A stretch of DNA of 64,000 nt from Micrococcus porci (GTDB lineage: Bacteria; Actinomycetota; Actinomycetes; Actinomycetales; Micrococcaceae): positions 558,001-622,000 of the forward strand of contig NZ_CP083691.1 of the NCBI RefSeq assembly GCF_020097155.1. Reading direction: 5' to 3'. Positions 13,850 through 22,145 of this stretch are shown here, piece by piece. The notes under the pieces are model-generated. The model made no database searches, had not been told where the DNA came from, and saw only the letters and a program-made list of their open reading frames with translations. The translations under genes were made by a program, and so were the position numbers. Positions within the stretch are counted from its first letter, which is position 1; every line of letters starts with the position of its first letter.

Positions 13850-15124
13850 ATGGAGACCCCTCGCCCCGCCGCGCCCGCCCGTCAGGAGTCCGTGGTGGGG
13901 TACGCCCTGCGGCGGGCCGCCGTAGCCGGGACCACCGCGTTCGTGGGCGTCCCCCTGGCCACCGCGGTGGCCGTGTCCGCGTACGACGCCTTCAAGCACC
14001 GCGGTCGCAAGCTGCGCCCGGCCGAGCGCCCCGGCACGTTCCAGGCCCAGGTCGGCCCGGACGCCCTGACCATCTACACCGCCGGCGACGACGTCTACGA
14101 CGCCATGATCCAGGCCATCGACGACGCGCGGGAGACCGTGAAGTTCGAGACGTTCATCTGGAAGGACGACGCCACCGGGCAGCGCTTCGTGGACGCCCTG
14201 AACCGGGCGGCGGCGCGCGGGGTGCAGGTGTGGGCCTCCTACGACGGGTTCGGGAACCTCCTGATCCCGCCGTCGTTCTACCGGCAGTTCGACCCGCGGG
14301 TGCGGGTGTTCCGCCTGCCCGCGTTCGCCCGCCCGCTGTGGCGGGGCGTGGTCCGCTACAGCGGGTTCAACCACTCGAAGATCCTCACCGTGGACGGGCG
14401 CGTGGGATTCGTGGGCGGCTACAACGTGGGCGACCTCTACGCGGCGCACTGGCGGGACACGCACCTGCGTGTGGAGGGCCCGGCCGTCTGGGGTCTGGAG
14501 CACTCCCTCTCCGTGCTGTGGAACGAGGGCTACACGGACATGGCGGAGATGCCGTGGACGCGCCCGGAGGAGTGGGAGGAGCGCACCGTGGTGGCGGCGA
14601 ACCTGCCCACGCAGCTGGTGTATCCCATCCGCAACACGTACCTGAACGCGATCGCGCGGGCGCAGGACCACATCTACATCTCGACGCCGTACTTCGTGCC
14701 CGACCGCCAGGTGCTGGACGCCCTCAAGGAGGCGGCCCGCCGCGGCGTGGACGTGCAGGTGCTGGTGCCGAAGGACTCGAACCACGTGGTCGCGGACTGG
14801 GTCTCGCGGGGCTTCTACTCGGAGATGCTGGACGCAGGGATCACGATCCTGCTCTACGCGGCGGGCATGATCCACGCGAAGACCGCGACGATCGACGGGC
14901 GGTGGGCCACCGTGGGCACCGCGAACATCGACCGCCTGTCCCTGTCCTTCAACTACGAGACGAACGTGTCCGTGGTGGACCGCGACTTCGCCGCCCGCAT
15001 GGAGGACGTGTTCCGCGCCGACGCCGCGCGGTCCGAGCGGATCCAGTCGCCGCGCTGGAAGGACCGCCACGGCCTGGCCCGCGTGGTCGAGAAGCTCCTG
15101 GTGCCGCTGCGCCCGCTCATGTGA
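13850..15124 (+). CDS. Phospholipase D-family cardiolipin synthase-like protein
   Basis: This 424-residue enzyme has two HKD motifs: HSKILTVDG within residues 175-195 and HAKTATIDG near 340. Each supplies the His/Lys/Asp set of a phosphatidyltransferase. A hydrophobic N-terminal helix (about 27-45) should anchor it to the membrane. It probably makes cardiolipin from two phosphatidylglycerols, or acts as a related PLD. It is compact compared with Escherichia coli ClsA, lacking the second N-terminal helix. TAGACT at 13838-13843, 6 nt before the ATG, indicates a leaderless transcript. The following 350 bp hold palindromic repeats. Confidence 0.85.
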   Translation: METPRPAAPARQESVVGYALRRAAVAGTTAFVGVPLATAVAVSAYDAFKHRGRKLRPAERPGTFQAQVGPDALTIYTAGDDVYDAMIQAIDDARETVKFETFIWKDDATGQRFVDALNRAAARGVQVWASYDGFGNLLIPPSFYRQFDPRVRVFRLPAFARPLWRGVVRYSGFNHSKILTVDGRVGFVGGYNVGDLYAAHWRDTHLRVEGPAVWGLEHSLSVLWNEGYTDMAEMPWTRPEEWEERTVVAANLPTQLVYPIRNTYLNAIARAQDHIYISTPYFVPDRQVLDALKEAARRGVDVQVLVPKDSNHVVADWVSRGFYSEMLDAGITILLYAAGMIHAKTATIDGRWATVGTANIDRLSLSFNYETNVSVVDRDFAARMEDVFRADAARSERIQSPRWKDRHGLARVVEKLLVPLRPLM

Positions 15125-15148
15125 GCTGAGCCGCCCCCGACCACCCCG

Positions 15149-15344
15149 CTTTCGTTCGCAAAACGGACGGCGCGCCCTCCGGTTTCGTGTGTGAAACGGA
15201 CGACGCGCCGCCTGCTTTCGTGCGTGACGTCGACGCCGGGTCGCACCGTGCCACCAGGGTGCGGCCCGGCGTCGTGGTGTGTGGCGTCCCTGTCACGCAC
15301 GACAGTGCGCGACACGCCGTCCGTTTCGCGCACGAAAACGCTGG
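15149..15344. repeat. REP-like palindromic repeat cluster
   Basis: Several copies of a TTTCGTNCG...AAACGGACG unit occur in both orientations. Examples are TTTCGTTCGCAAAACGGACG near 15150, TTTCGTGTGTGAAACGGACG near 15183 and CGTCCGTTTCGCGCACGAAA near 15320. The same family recurs at 32818, 42396, 49112 and inside copA at 51306. No coding function is seen; it fills most of the 348-bp gap 15125-15472. Confidence 0.75.
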
Positions 15345-15358
15345 GCGGGGAGGGTCCG

Positions 15359-15413
15359 TTGCATACCCCCTTGGGTATGTACTACCGTCGCGTGCACATA
15401 CCCCAGGGGGTAT
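15359..15413 (+). promoter_or_regulatory. Persulfide-operon promoter with two CsoR/CstR-type operators
   Basis: ATACCCCCTTGGGTAT (15363-15378) sits between -35 TTGCAT (15359-15364) and -10 TACCGT (15383-15388). A second operator, ATACCCCAGGGGGTAT (15398-15413), covers the transcript start. Such GC-tract palindromes flanked by AT are the established CsoR/CstR binding sites. Repression by the CstR-like product of 18384-18659 is the natural reading. Confidence 0.8.
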
Positions 15414-15472
15414 CTACCGAAGCCGGCTGAACGCCGTCGCCCCCGCACCATCCACGTCCCAGGAGGACCGCC

Positions 15473-16924
15473 ATGCTGCTCGAGCGCATCTACGACGAGG
15501 ACCTGTCCCAGGCCAGCTACTTCATCGGCTGCCAGGCGAAGAACGAGGCGATCGTGGTCGACCCCCGCCGCGACGTGCAGGAGTACCTGGACCTCGCCGC
15601 CCACCACGGCATGACCATCACCCACGTCACCGAGACCCACATCCACGCGGACTTCCTCTCCGGCACCCGCGAGCTCGCCGCCCGCACCGGCGCCCAGATC
15701 CACCTCTCCGGCGAGGGCGGCGAGGACTGGACCTACGGCTTCGAGGGCCACCTCCTCCACGACGGCGACACCATCCAGCTCGGCAACATCACCGTCCAGG
15801 CCATGCACACCCCGGGCCACACCCCGGAGCACCTGAGCTACCTGGTCACCGACGGCGCGTTCGCCGCGGCTCCCGGCTACTACCTCACCGGCGACTTCGT
15901 GTTCTCCGGCGACCTCGGCCGCCCCGACCTGCTGGACGAGGCTGCCGGCCTCCAGGACACTCGCTTCGCCGGCGCCACACAGCTCTTCCAGTCCCTGAAG
16001 GAGAAGTTCGTCAACCTGCCGGGCCATGTGCAGGTCTTCCCGGGCCACGGCTCCGGCTCCGCCTGCGGCAAGGCCCTCGGTGCCCTGCCCTCCACCACCG
16101 TCGGCTACGAGTCCACCTACGCCTGGTGGGCCGAGTACGTGGAGAACGACGACGAGCAGGGCTTCGTCGGCGAGCTGCTCGACGGCCAGCCCGACGCCCA
16201 CGCCTACTTCGCCCGCATGAAGAGGCAGAACAAGCAGGGCCCGGCCGTCCTCGGCGAGCTGACCCCGCTGGCCGAGCTGACCGGCGAGCAGGCCGTGGCG
16301 CGCGTGTCCGCCGGCGACGTCCTCGCGGACACCCGCCCCGTGGACCAGATCCACGCGGGCACCGTGCCCGGTGCCCTGGCCCTGCCGGCCAAGGACAAGA
16401 CCGCCACCCACATCGGCTGGGCCTACGACCCGGAGTCCGACGACGCCGCGATCATCCTGCTGGCCGACGCCCAGGACGACGCCGAGCAGATCCGCGCCCA
16501 CCTGATCCGCGTGGGCGTGGACGCCGCGGACGCGTTCGTCACCTCCCTGGACGCCTTCGACCTGCGGCCCACCGCCGTCATCTCCCCCGAGGAGCTGGAG
16601 CGGCGCATCCAGGACGGTGGGGTCGTCCCCGCCACCGCGGACGCCGCCCCCGCCGAGGACGGCCTGGCCCTGCTCGACGTGCGCAACCGCACCGAGCACG
16701 CGGACGGCACCGTGCCGGCGTCGGACGACGCCGAGGCCGCCCAGCTCAGCGCGGGCAAGGTGCTCTTCCACCAGGACCAGCTGCCGAAGGAGGCGACGAT
16801 CGTGACCTTCTGCCAGTCCGGCCTCCGCAACGTGGTGGCCGCCCAGGCCCTGCGCCGTGCCGGTTTCGACGTGGTGGAGCTCGACGGCTCCCACCTCGGC
16901 TGGCTGGGCCGGTCGCAGGCCTGA
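15473..16924 (+). CDS. CstB-like persulfide dioxygenase-sulfurtransferase
   Basis: This 483-residue protein starts with a metallo-beta-lactamase-fold persulfide dioxygenase (1-250) with THIHADF (His56, His58, Asp60), HTPGHTPEH and TGDFVFSGDLGR. A degenerate rhodanese domain and then an active C-terminal rhodanese domain with Cys447 (CQSGLRN) follow. In Staphylococcus CstB oxidises low-molecular-weight persulfide to thiosulfate, detoxifying hydrogen sulfide products. It is the first gene of the operon and lies directly behind two CstR-type operators. RBS AGGAGG precedes the ATG. The catalytic iron ligands are intact. Confidence 0.88.
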   Translation: MLLERIYDEDLSQASYFIGCQAKNEAIVVDPRRDVQEYLDLAAHHGMTITHVTETHIHADFLSGTRELAARTGAQIHLSGEGGEDWTYGFEGHLLHDGDTIQLGNITVQAMHTPGHTPEHLSYLVTDGAFAAAPGYYLTGDFVFSGDLGRPDLLDEAAGLQDTRFAGATQLFQSLKEKFVNLPGHVQVFPGHGSGSACGKALGALPSTTVGYESTYAWWAEYVENDDEQGFVGELLDGQPDAHAYFARMKRQNKQGPAVLGELTPLAELTGEQAVARVSAGDVLADTRPVDQIHAGTVPGALALPAKDKTATHIGWAYDPESDDAAIILLADAQDDAEQIRAHLIRVGVDAADAFVTSLDAFDLRPTAVISPEELERRIQDGGVVPATADAAPAEDGLALLDVRNRTEHADGTVPASDDAEAAQLSAGKVLFHQDQLPKEATIVTFCQSGLRNVVAAQALRRAGFDVVELDGSHLGWLGRSQA

Positions 16925-16961
16925 TCCCCACCTTCCCGACCTCCGACTCCCAAGGAGCACC

Positions 16962-17561
16962 ATGACCGTCAACGTCACCCCGATCACCCCCGCCGATCTC
17001 CAGCGCGAGCTGGCCCAGCACCCCGACACCGTCGTGATCGACGTGCGCACCCCCGGCGAGTTCGAGGCCCAGCACATCGCCGGCTCGTACAACGTGCCGC
17101 TCGATCTCATCCAGGAGCACGCCGCCGAGGTGGCGGCCCGCCTGGACGGCAAGGCCGTGCTCGTCTGCCAGTCCGGCAGCCGCGCCGGCACCGCCCTGGA
17201 CCGCCTGGCCGAGGCCGGCTTCACCCAGGCCCGCGTGCTGCGCGGCGGCATCGGCGCCTACGCCCAGGCCGGCGGCAGGGTGTCCGGCACCGGCTCCCGC
17301 TGGTCCATGGAGCGTCAGGTCCGCATGACGGCCGGCTCCCTCGCGCTGGCCGGGGCCGTGGCCTCCCAGCTCGGGCCGAAGCGGTTCGGCCTGGTGCCCG
17401 CCGCGATCGGTGCGGGCCTGTCCTGGTCCGCCGTATCCAACACGTGCGCCATGGCCTCGGTGCTCTCGACGATGCCGTGGAACCGCCCCACGGAGCAGCG
17501 CTCCGCGGACCAGGTCCTGGGTGCGCTGCCGGGTGCCGACGCGGACGGGGCGCGCGGCTGA
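16962..17561 (+). CDS. Rhodanese-like sulfurtransferase with C-terminal membrane domain
   Basis: This 199-residue protein has a rhodanese domain (1-100) with active Cys69 in CQSGSRAGT. A DUF2892/YgaP-like segment with two hydrophobic helices (about 120-160) follows, then a short hydrophilic tail. It would carry sulfane sulfur at the inner membrane and work with the CstB-like enzyme upstream and the TauE exporter downstream. AAGGAG precedes ATG 16962, which fixes the start; earlier in-frame codons lie inside cstB. Its stop overlaps the next start by 1 nt (TGATG). Confidence 0.87.
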   Translation: MTVNVTPITPADLQRELAQHPDTVVIDVRTPGEFEAQHIAGSYNVPLDLIQEHAAEVAARLDGKAVLVCQSGSRAGTALDRLAEAGFTQARVLRGGIGAYAQAGGRVSGTGSRWSMERQVRMTAGSLALAGAVASQLGPKRFGLVPAAIGAGLSWSAVSNTCAMASVLSTMPWNRPTEQRSADQVLGALPGADADGARG

Positions 17562-18325
17562 TGGTTCCCCTTGCCCTCTTGGTGGTGCTGGCCGCCGTCG
17601 TCGGCCTGCTGCTGGGGCTGATGGGCGGCGGCGGGTCCATCCTGACCGTGCCGCTGCTGACCCTGACGGCCGGGATGGACCCCCAGGAGGCCATCGCGGG
17701 CTCGCTCGTGATGGTCGGGGCCTCCTCCCTCGTGGCGGCGCTCGTCCACGCGACGCGCGGGGCGGTGGCCTGGCGCACGGGCCTCACCTTCGGGGCGGCC
17801 TCCATGGTGGGCGCCCTGGCCGGCGGGTTCGTCGGCCGGGACCTGCCGGGGCCGGTGCTGATGGTCGGTTTCGCAGTGATCATGCTGATCAGCGCGGTCA
17901 AGATGATCCGTCCCCGCCGGAAGGGCGCCGGGCACGACGACGCCGCGCCCGTCCCGCTGGGCCGCGTCCTGCTGCAGGGCGTGGGCGTCGGCCTCATCAC
18001 GGGTGTGGTGGGCGCGGGCGGCGGCTTCCTGATCGTGCCGGCGCTCGTGCTGCTGGCCCGGCTGCCGATGCCGGTGGCCGTGGGCACCTCGCTGCTCGTG
18101 ATCGCCATGAACTCCGCCATGGGCCTCGTCAGCCAACTGGGCGCCACGGCCCTGGACTGGGCCGTGCTGGGGCCGATGGCGGCCGCGGCGGCGGCGGCCG
18201 GCGTCGTGGGCGTGGTGCTGGCGCACCGGGTGCCGGCGGCGGCGCTCAAGCGCGGCTTCGGCTGGTTCGTGCTGGCGATGGGCGTGCTCATCCTGGCGCA
18301 GCAGGCGCTCGAACTGCTCCCTTGA
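17561..18325 (+). CDS. TauE/SafE-family sulfite/anion exporter
   Basis: This 254-residue membrane protein has about eight helices and the internal duplication typical of TauE/SafE (GLLLGLMGGGGSILTVPLL in the first half, GLITGVVGAGGGFLIVPALV in the second). The repeated Gly-rich motifs line the transport path in this family. In persulfide operons this protein is thought to export sulfite or thiosulfate made by the dioxygenase. It is translationally coupled to the rhodanese gene. The start at 17561 is chosen from that overlap. Confidence 0.88.
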   Translation: MVPLALLVVLAAVVGLLLGLMGGGGSILTVPLLTLTAGMDPQEAIAGSLVMVGASSLVAALVHATRGAVAWRTGLTFGAASMVGALAGGFVGRDLPGPVLMVGFAVIMLISAVKMIRPRRKGAGHDDAAPVPLGRVLLQGVGVGLITGVVGAGGGFLIVPALVLLARLPMPVAVGTSLLVIAMNSAMGLVSQLGATALDWAVLGPMAAAAAAAGVVGVVLAHRVPAAALKRGFGWFVLAMGVLILAQQALELLP

Positions 18326-18340
18326 CACCCCCGGGGGTAT
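18322..18340 (+). promoter_or_regulatory. CstR promoter and operator
   Basis: A perfect -35 TTGACA (18322-18327) overlaps the palindrome ACACCCCCGGGGGTAT (18325-18340), the same operator class as at 15363 and 15398. Binding would block polymerase, so the repressor probably controls itself. The -10 is unclear. Confidence 0.75.
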
Positions 18341-18383
18341 CCTTCCCCTGATCCCCGACTTCATCCCCGTGAAAGGACCCGCC

Positions 18384-18659
18384 GTGCGCACCGCCGACGC
18401 CGAGACCCAGCGCAAGATCCTCAACCGCCTCAAGCGGGCCCGTGGCCAGCTCGACGCCGTCATCCGTGAGGTCGAGGGCGAGGGCTCGTGCCGCGACGTG
18501 GTCACCCAGCTCTCCGCCGTCTCCACGGCACTGGACCGCGCCGGCTTCGCGATCGTCTCCTCCGCCATGAAGAACTGCGTGGCGGACCCGGAGAAGGCCC
18601 GCGAGGACGAGGGCCTCACCGTGGAGGAGCTGGAGAAGCTCTTCCTCTCCTTGGCCTGA
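18384..18659 (+). CDS. CsoR-family persulfide-sensing repressor (CstR-like)
   Basis: This 91-residue four-helix repressor (QRKILNRLKRARGQLDAV is the DNA-contact helix) has two cysteines, in GSCRDVV and KNCVAD. These are the pair that form a sulfur bridge in CstR. The His that copper CsoR places four residues before the second Cys is absent here (Ala), unlike the copper paralog at 53133. This supports persulfide rather than copper sensing. GTG 18384 is preferred over GTG 18369 because GAAAGGA lies between them. Target operators are at 15363, 15398 and 18325. Confidence 0.86.
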   Translation: MRTADAETQRKILNRLKRARGQLDAVIREVEGEGSCRDVVTQLSAVSTALDRAGFAIVSSAMKNCVADPEKAREDEGLTVEELEKLFLSLA

Positions 18660-18714
18660 CCCCCGCTCAGACATCCCCCTGACCACTCGTCTCCGTCCGA
18701 AAGGAACCCCCACC

Positions 18715-18909
18715 ATGTGCCGTCCTGCGACCTGCGACGTCTGCGGCAAGACCACCTGGGCCGGCTGCGGCCAGCACGTCGACTCCGTGAAGGCCTCCGT
18801 CCCCGCCGGCCAGTGGTGCGACGGCCGGCACACCCCGGCCGAGCAGGCCGCCGCCCGGAAGGACGCGCCCGCCCGGGGCGGCCTCCTGGCCACGCTGTTC
18901 GGCCGCTGA
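18715..18909 (+). CDS. Small cysteine-rich protein linked to the persulfide operon
   Basis: This 64-residue protein has a Cys set resembling a small zinc- or sulfur-binding site: MCRPATCDVCGKTTWAGCGQH (Cys2, 7, 10, 18) and a later QWCDG. RBS AAAGGA precedes the ATG. Similar short proteins with the pattern CxxCGKTTWxGCG are, from memory, widespread uncharacterised actinobacterial proteins. It follows cstR by 55 nt and a strong terminator comes after it, so it is probably the last operon gene. A role as persulfide carrier or metal-site protein is only a guess. Confidence 0.75.
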   Translation: MCRPATCDVCGKTTWAGCGQHVDSVKASVPAGQWCDGRHTPAEQAAARKDAPARGGLLATLFGR

Positions 18910-18950
18910 GCCGCCCGGGCGGCACGCCCGCCCGACCCCGCATCCGACCA

Positions 18951-18997
18951 CGACGACAGCGGGCCGCCTCCCCCGGGAGGGCGGCCCGCCGTCGTCG
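18951..18997. terminator. Bidirectional terminator
   Basis: GCGGGCCGCC (18959-18968) pairs with GGCGGCCCGC (18980-18989), extended by CGACGAC/GTCGTCG outer arms (18951-18957, 18991-18997). It lies between the convergent persulfide operon and the thioesterase gene and can serve both. Confidence 0.8.
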
Positions 18998-19002
18998 TCG
19001 GC

Positions 19003-20097
19003 TCAGTGCTCGCCGCGGTCCGGGCCCTCGCCGCGCTCCCGCAGCAGGTGGTCGGGCAGGCGGTTGCCCGGCGCCTTCGCGCGGATCTCCAGCAGGGTGC
19101 GGGCGTGGGCCCAGAGGGCGCGGTCCTCGTCGGTGACGGGCTTCCAGGCGGGCACGGGGACGGCGTCGCCGTGCTCGTCGCGGGCGACCATCACGGTGAG
19201 GCAGTTCGTGGTGAGCTGCAGGTCGTCGGTCTTGGGGTCCCCGGAGCGCACGTCCACGGCCACGTGCATGCCCTTGTTGCCCGTGTAGATCAGGCGGGCC
19301 TCCACCTCCACGAGGTCGCCGATATGCAGAGGCTTGAGGAAGCGGATGCCGCCGGAGAACACGGCCACCGTATCCCGCCCGGCCCAGCGCGAGGAGCACA
19401 GGTAGGCGGCGGTGTCGATCCACTCCATCACCGTGCCGCCGTGCACCTTGCCGCCCCAGTTGACGTCCGTGGGGGCGGCCAGGAAGCGCAGCACCACGCG
19501 CTCGGCGGTGCCGGCGTCGGTATGCCGCTGCGTCTTCATGGCGGCGGAGATCTCGTTGCGCACCGCGATCCGGGAGATCGCCCAGTCCCGCGCGAGCTCC
19601 TGCTCCAGGGAGCGCGGCACGAACTCGGGCACCGGCACGGGGCGCCCGTCCTCGCCCACGGCCACGAAGACGACGAGGCAACGCGCCGCCTCGGTGAGCT
19701 CGCCGGTCTTGGGGTCGCCGGAGCGGACGGTGGTGCTGATGTGCATGGACGAGGAGCCCGTGTGGAGGACGCTCGCGGTGACCTCCACCATCTGCCCGAC
19801 CTCCACGGCCTGCCTGAAGTGGATGTTGCCCACGTAGACGGTCACGCAGTAGCGGCCCGCCCAGGCGGTGGCCGCGGCGAACGCCGCCTTGTCCACCCAC
19901 TCCAGGACGCGGCCCGCGTCCACGGTGCCCGAGTGCCCCAGGTCGGTCGGGGCGGCCAGGAAGCGCAGGGTCACCTCGCGGCGGCGCTCGACGACGGGCG
20001 TGGCCGGCTCCGTCGGGGAGGCGGGGGCCGGCACGGGGCCGGGGGAGGGGCGCGCGGCGTCGGTCGAGGCGGGGGTGCGGGCGGCGTCGTCGGTCAT
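19003..20097 (-). CDS. Double-hotdog acyl-CoA thioesterase, second copy
   Basis: This 364-residue protein has a disordered Ala/Pro-rich N-terminus of about 45 residues and two hotdog halves. The key segments are HSGTVDAGRVLEWVDKAAF and WGGKVHGGTVMEWIDTAAYL, each with the catalytic-type Asp in the helix, and SSSMHISTTVRSGD / NKGMHVAVDVRSGD strands. It should hydrolyse acyl-CoAs, as the paralog at 12825 should. The internal repeats are more alike here than in that paralog. CATCAT six nt before ATG 20097 fits a leaderless start. It converges on the persulfide operon with a shared terminator. Confidence 0.85.
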   Translation of the reverse strand: MTDDAARTPASTDAARPSPGPVPAPASPTEPATPVVERRREVTLRFLAAPTDLGHSGTVDAGRVLEWVDKAAFAAATAWAGRYCVTVYVGNIHFRQAVEVGQMVEVTASVLHTGSSSMHISTTVRSGDPKTGELTEAARCLVVFVAVGEDGRPVPVPEFVPRSLEQELARDWAISRIAVRNEISAAMKTQRHTDAGTAERVVLRFLAAPTDVNWGGKVHGGTVMEWIDTAAYLCSSRWAGRDTVAVFSGGIRFLKPLHIGDLVEVEARLIYTGNKGMHVAVDVRSGDPKTDDLQLTTNCLTVMVARDEHGDAVPVPAWKPVTDEDRALWAHARTLLEIRAKAPGNRLPDHLLRERGEGPDRGEH

Positions 20098-20128
20098 GGG
20101 GCCATGATGCCCGCTCCCCCCGGTGGCG

Positions 20129-21088
20129 TCAGGGATGCGCCGTGTGATGGGCGTCGTCCGCGGCGATGGCGGCCGTCTCCAGCTGGAATGTGGAGTGCGG
20201 CACCGCCAGCGGGAAGTGCTCGCGGGTGCACTCGCGGAGCTGCTCGAGGATCTGCGCGGCGTGCCCATCGGTGAAGCAGCCGTCCTCCACCACCACATGG
20301 GCCGTGAGCACCGGGAGCCCGGTGGCGACCGTGGAGGCGTGCAGGTCGTGGACCTCCAGCACGTGCTCGACCTCCAGCAGGTGGGTGCGCACCTCGTCGA
20401 GGTCGAGGCCCTCCGGGGTGAACTCCAGCAGCACCCGCAGCGTCTGCCGCAGCAGGGACACCGCCCGGGGGACGATCAGCACCACGATCAGCAGGCCGGC
20501 CACGGCGTCCGCGCGGGTCCACCCGGTGACCGCGACGACGGCGGCCGCCGCGATCACGCCCAGCGAGCCCAGGGCGTCGTTGACCACCTCCAGGAACGCC
20601 GCCCGCATGCTCAGGTTGGCCCCGCGGGAGGAGGCGAGCACGGCCGCCGCCGCCAGGTTCGCGGCGAGGCCGAGCACGCCGAACAGGAGCATCCCGGTGC
20701 CGTCCACCGCCGGGGGCTCCACCAGCCGGCGCACCGCCTCGACGGCGGAGTAGGCGCCCACGAGCAGCAGCAGCGCCGCCTGGCCCAGGGCGGCCACGAC
20801 CTCCAGGCGACGCAGCCCCCAGGTGCGCCGCGGCGTCGCCGGACGCGCCATGAGGATCGCGGCGACGAGGGCGACCGCCAGCCCGGAGGCGTCGGTGACG
20901 GCGTGGGCGGTGTCCGTGAGCAGGGCCAGCGAGCCGGTCAGGGCCGCGCCCACCGCCTGCGCGAGGACCACGGTCCCCGCCAGGGCCAGGGCGATCCACA
21001 GGCGCCGCCGCAGGGCCGGGTCCGCGGCGGCCTCCTCCGGCGAGGGGCCGTGCGCGTGGTCGTGGTGGTGCTCGTGAGGGGTGGACAT
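20129..21088 (-). CDS. Cation diffusion facilitator metal exporter
   Basis: This 319-residue transporter has a His-rich N-terminus (HEHHHDHAHG), six membrane helices and a cytoplasmic C-terminal domain. Site-forming residues are in TDTAHAVTDASG (Asp/His/Asp of helix II) and EVVNDALGSLGV (helix V, Asn-Asp in place of the usual His-x3-Asp). This arrangement fits CzcD/ZitB-type zinc or related divalent-metal/proton antiporters, though the helix V change could alter selectivity. RBS GGAGGAG precedes ATG 21088. It is divergent from the rRNA methyltransferase gene. Confidence 0.87.
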   Translation of the reverse strand: MSTPHEHHHDHAHGPSPEEAAADPALRRRLWIALALAGTVVLAQAVGAALTGSLALLTDTAHAVTDASGLAVALVAAILMARPATPRRTWGLRRLEVVAALGQAALLLLVGAYSAVEAVRRLVEPPAVDGTGMLLFGVLGLAANLAAAAVLASSRGANLSMRAAFLEVVNDALGSLGVIAAAAVVAVTGWTRADAVAGLLIVVLIVPRAVSLLRQTLRVLLEFTPEGLDLDEVRTHLLEVEHVLEVHDLHASTVATGLPVLTAHVVVEDGCFTDGHAAQILEQLRECTREHFPLAVPHSTFQLETAAIAADDAHHTAHP

Positions 21089-21162
21089 CGGGCTCCTCCT
21101 CGGGGTCGTTCCGACCCTACTGCGGCCCTGTGCCGTCCGGGCCCCCGCCTAGGATAGCGGAC

Positions 21163-22017
21163 ATGTCCTCCGAGTCCCCCGCACAGCCCGCCTCCGCCGA
21201 CCAGCCCGCCGAGGCTCCCGCCGGTGTCATCGTCGACCCGAAGGACGCCCGCCTCCGCAAGGTCCGCGAGCTGCTCAAGGGGAAGAACAAGGCCTCGCGC
21301 GCCATCATCGTGGACGACGAGGAGAACCTCCTTGCCGCCCTCGCCGCCGGCGTCGAGCTGTTCACCGTCTTCCACGGGGAGGACGCCGAGCTGCCCGCCG
21401 CGCTCGCGGCCGTCCTGCCCGCGGACCAGGACGTGCAGGTCGTCTCCACGCACGCCGCCAAGGAGCTGTTCGGCGTCGAGCGCCGCTCGCGGGTCTTCGC
21501 CCTGGCCCGCCGTCCCAAGCCGCTGACGGTGGCGGAGGTGCTGGAGCACCCCGGGGACGTGCTCGTGCTGGACGGGGTGAAGCTGATGGGCAACATCGGC
21601 GCGATCACGCGTTCGGCGCGCGCCCTGGGCGCCGCGGGCCTGGTCCTGGTGGACGCGGACCTCGCCTCCGTCACGGACCGCCGCCTCATCCGCGCCTCCC
21701 GCGGCATGGTGTTCTCCCTGCCGGTGGCGCTGGCCTCGGCGGACGACGTCGCCGCGCAGCTGGCCGAGGCCGGCGTCCCGCTGGTCTCGCTGGACCTGGG
21801 CTCGGAGAAGGCCCTAGACTCCGTGGCGGAGATCCCCGGGCGCGTGGCGCTGTTGCTCGGCTCGGAGAAGCACGGGCCCTCCGCCCGGCTCGCCGAGACG
21901 GCCGAGCACACCGTCAGCATCACGATCCACCCCGAGGTGGAGTCCCTGAACGTCTCCGTCTCCGCCGCGCTGGCGCTCTACGAGCGCCGCGCGTCGAACC
22001 CGCTCCCGCAGGCCTGA
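21163..22017 (+). CDS. TsnR/NshR-type 23S rRNA 2'-O-methyltransferase (thiopeptide resistance family)
   Basis: This 284-residue SpoU-fold enzyme has an N-terminal L30-like RNA-binding domain (about 20-120) and a knotted SAM domain (125-280). Family motifs are VLDGVKLMGNIGAITRSARALGAAG, split as DGVKLMGNIGAI, DADLASVTDRRLIRASRG, LLLGSEKHGPS and ESLNVSVS. The order and spacing match thiostrepton- and nosiheptide-resistance methyltransferases, which methylate A1067 of 23S rRNA. That makes it a plausible thiopeptide (thiostrepton, micrococcin) resistance gene; a housekeeping TrmH-type role remains possible. TAGGAT at 21150-21155 indicates a leaderless message. The ABC exporter pair follows. Confidence 0.8.
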   Translation: MSSESPAQPASADQPAEAPAGVIVDPKDARLRKVRELLKGKNKASRAIIVDDEENLLAALAAGVELFTVFHGEDAELPAALAAVLPADQDVQVVSTHAAKELFGVERRSRVFALARRPKPLTVAEVLEHPGDVLVLDGVKLMGNIGAITRSARALGAAGLVLVDADLASVTDRRLIRASRGMVFSLPVALASADDVAAQLAEAGVPLVSLDLGSEKALDSVAEIPGRVALLLGSEKHGPSARLAETAEHTVSITIHPEVESLNVSVSAALALYERRASNPLPQA

Positions 22018-22145
22018 CGCCCGGGTCACGGCCCGGCGTGCCGAGCGCCCCAGGCCGCCGGAGTGCTTCAGGCGTTCTCTCTTCCCAGGTGTGTGTCGCC
22101 TGACCGCACCCCGCCCGCCCCGTCCACGCCTCGCGAGGGAGTCCC

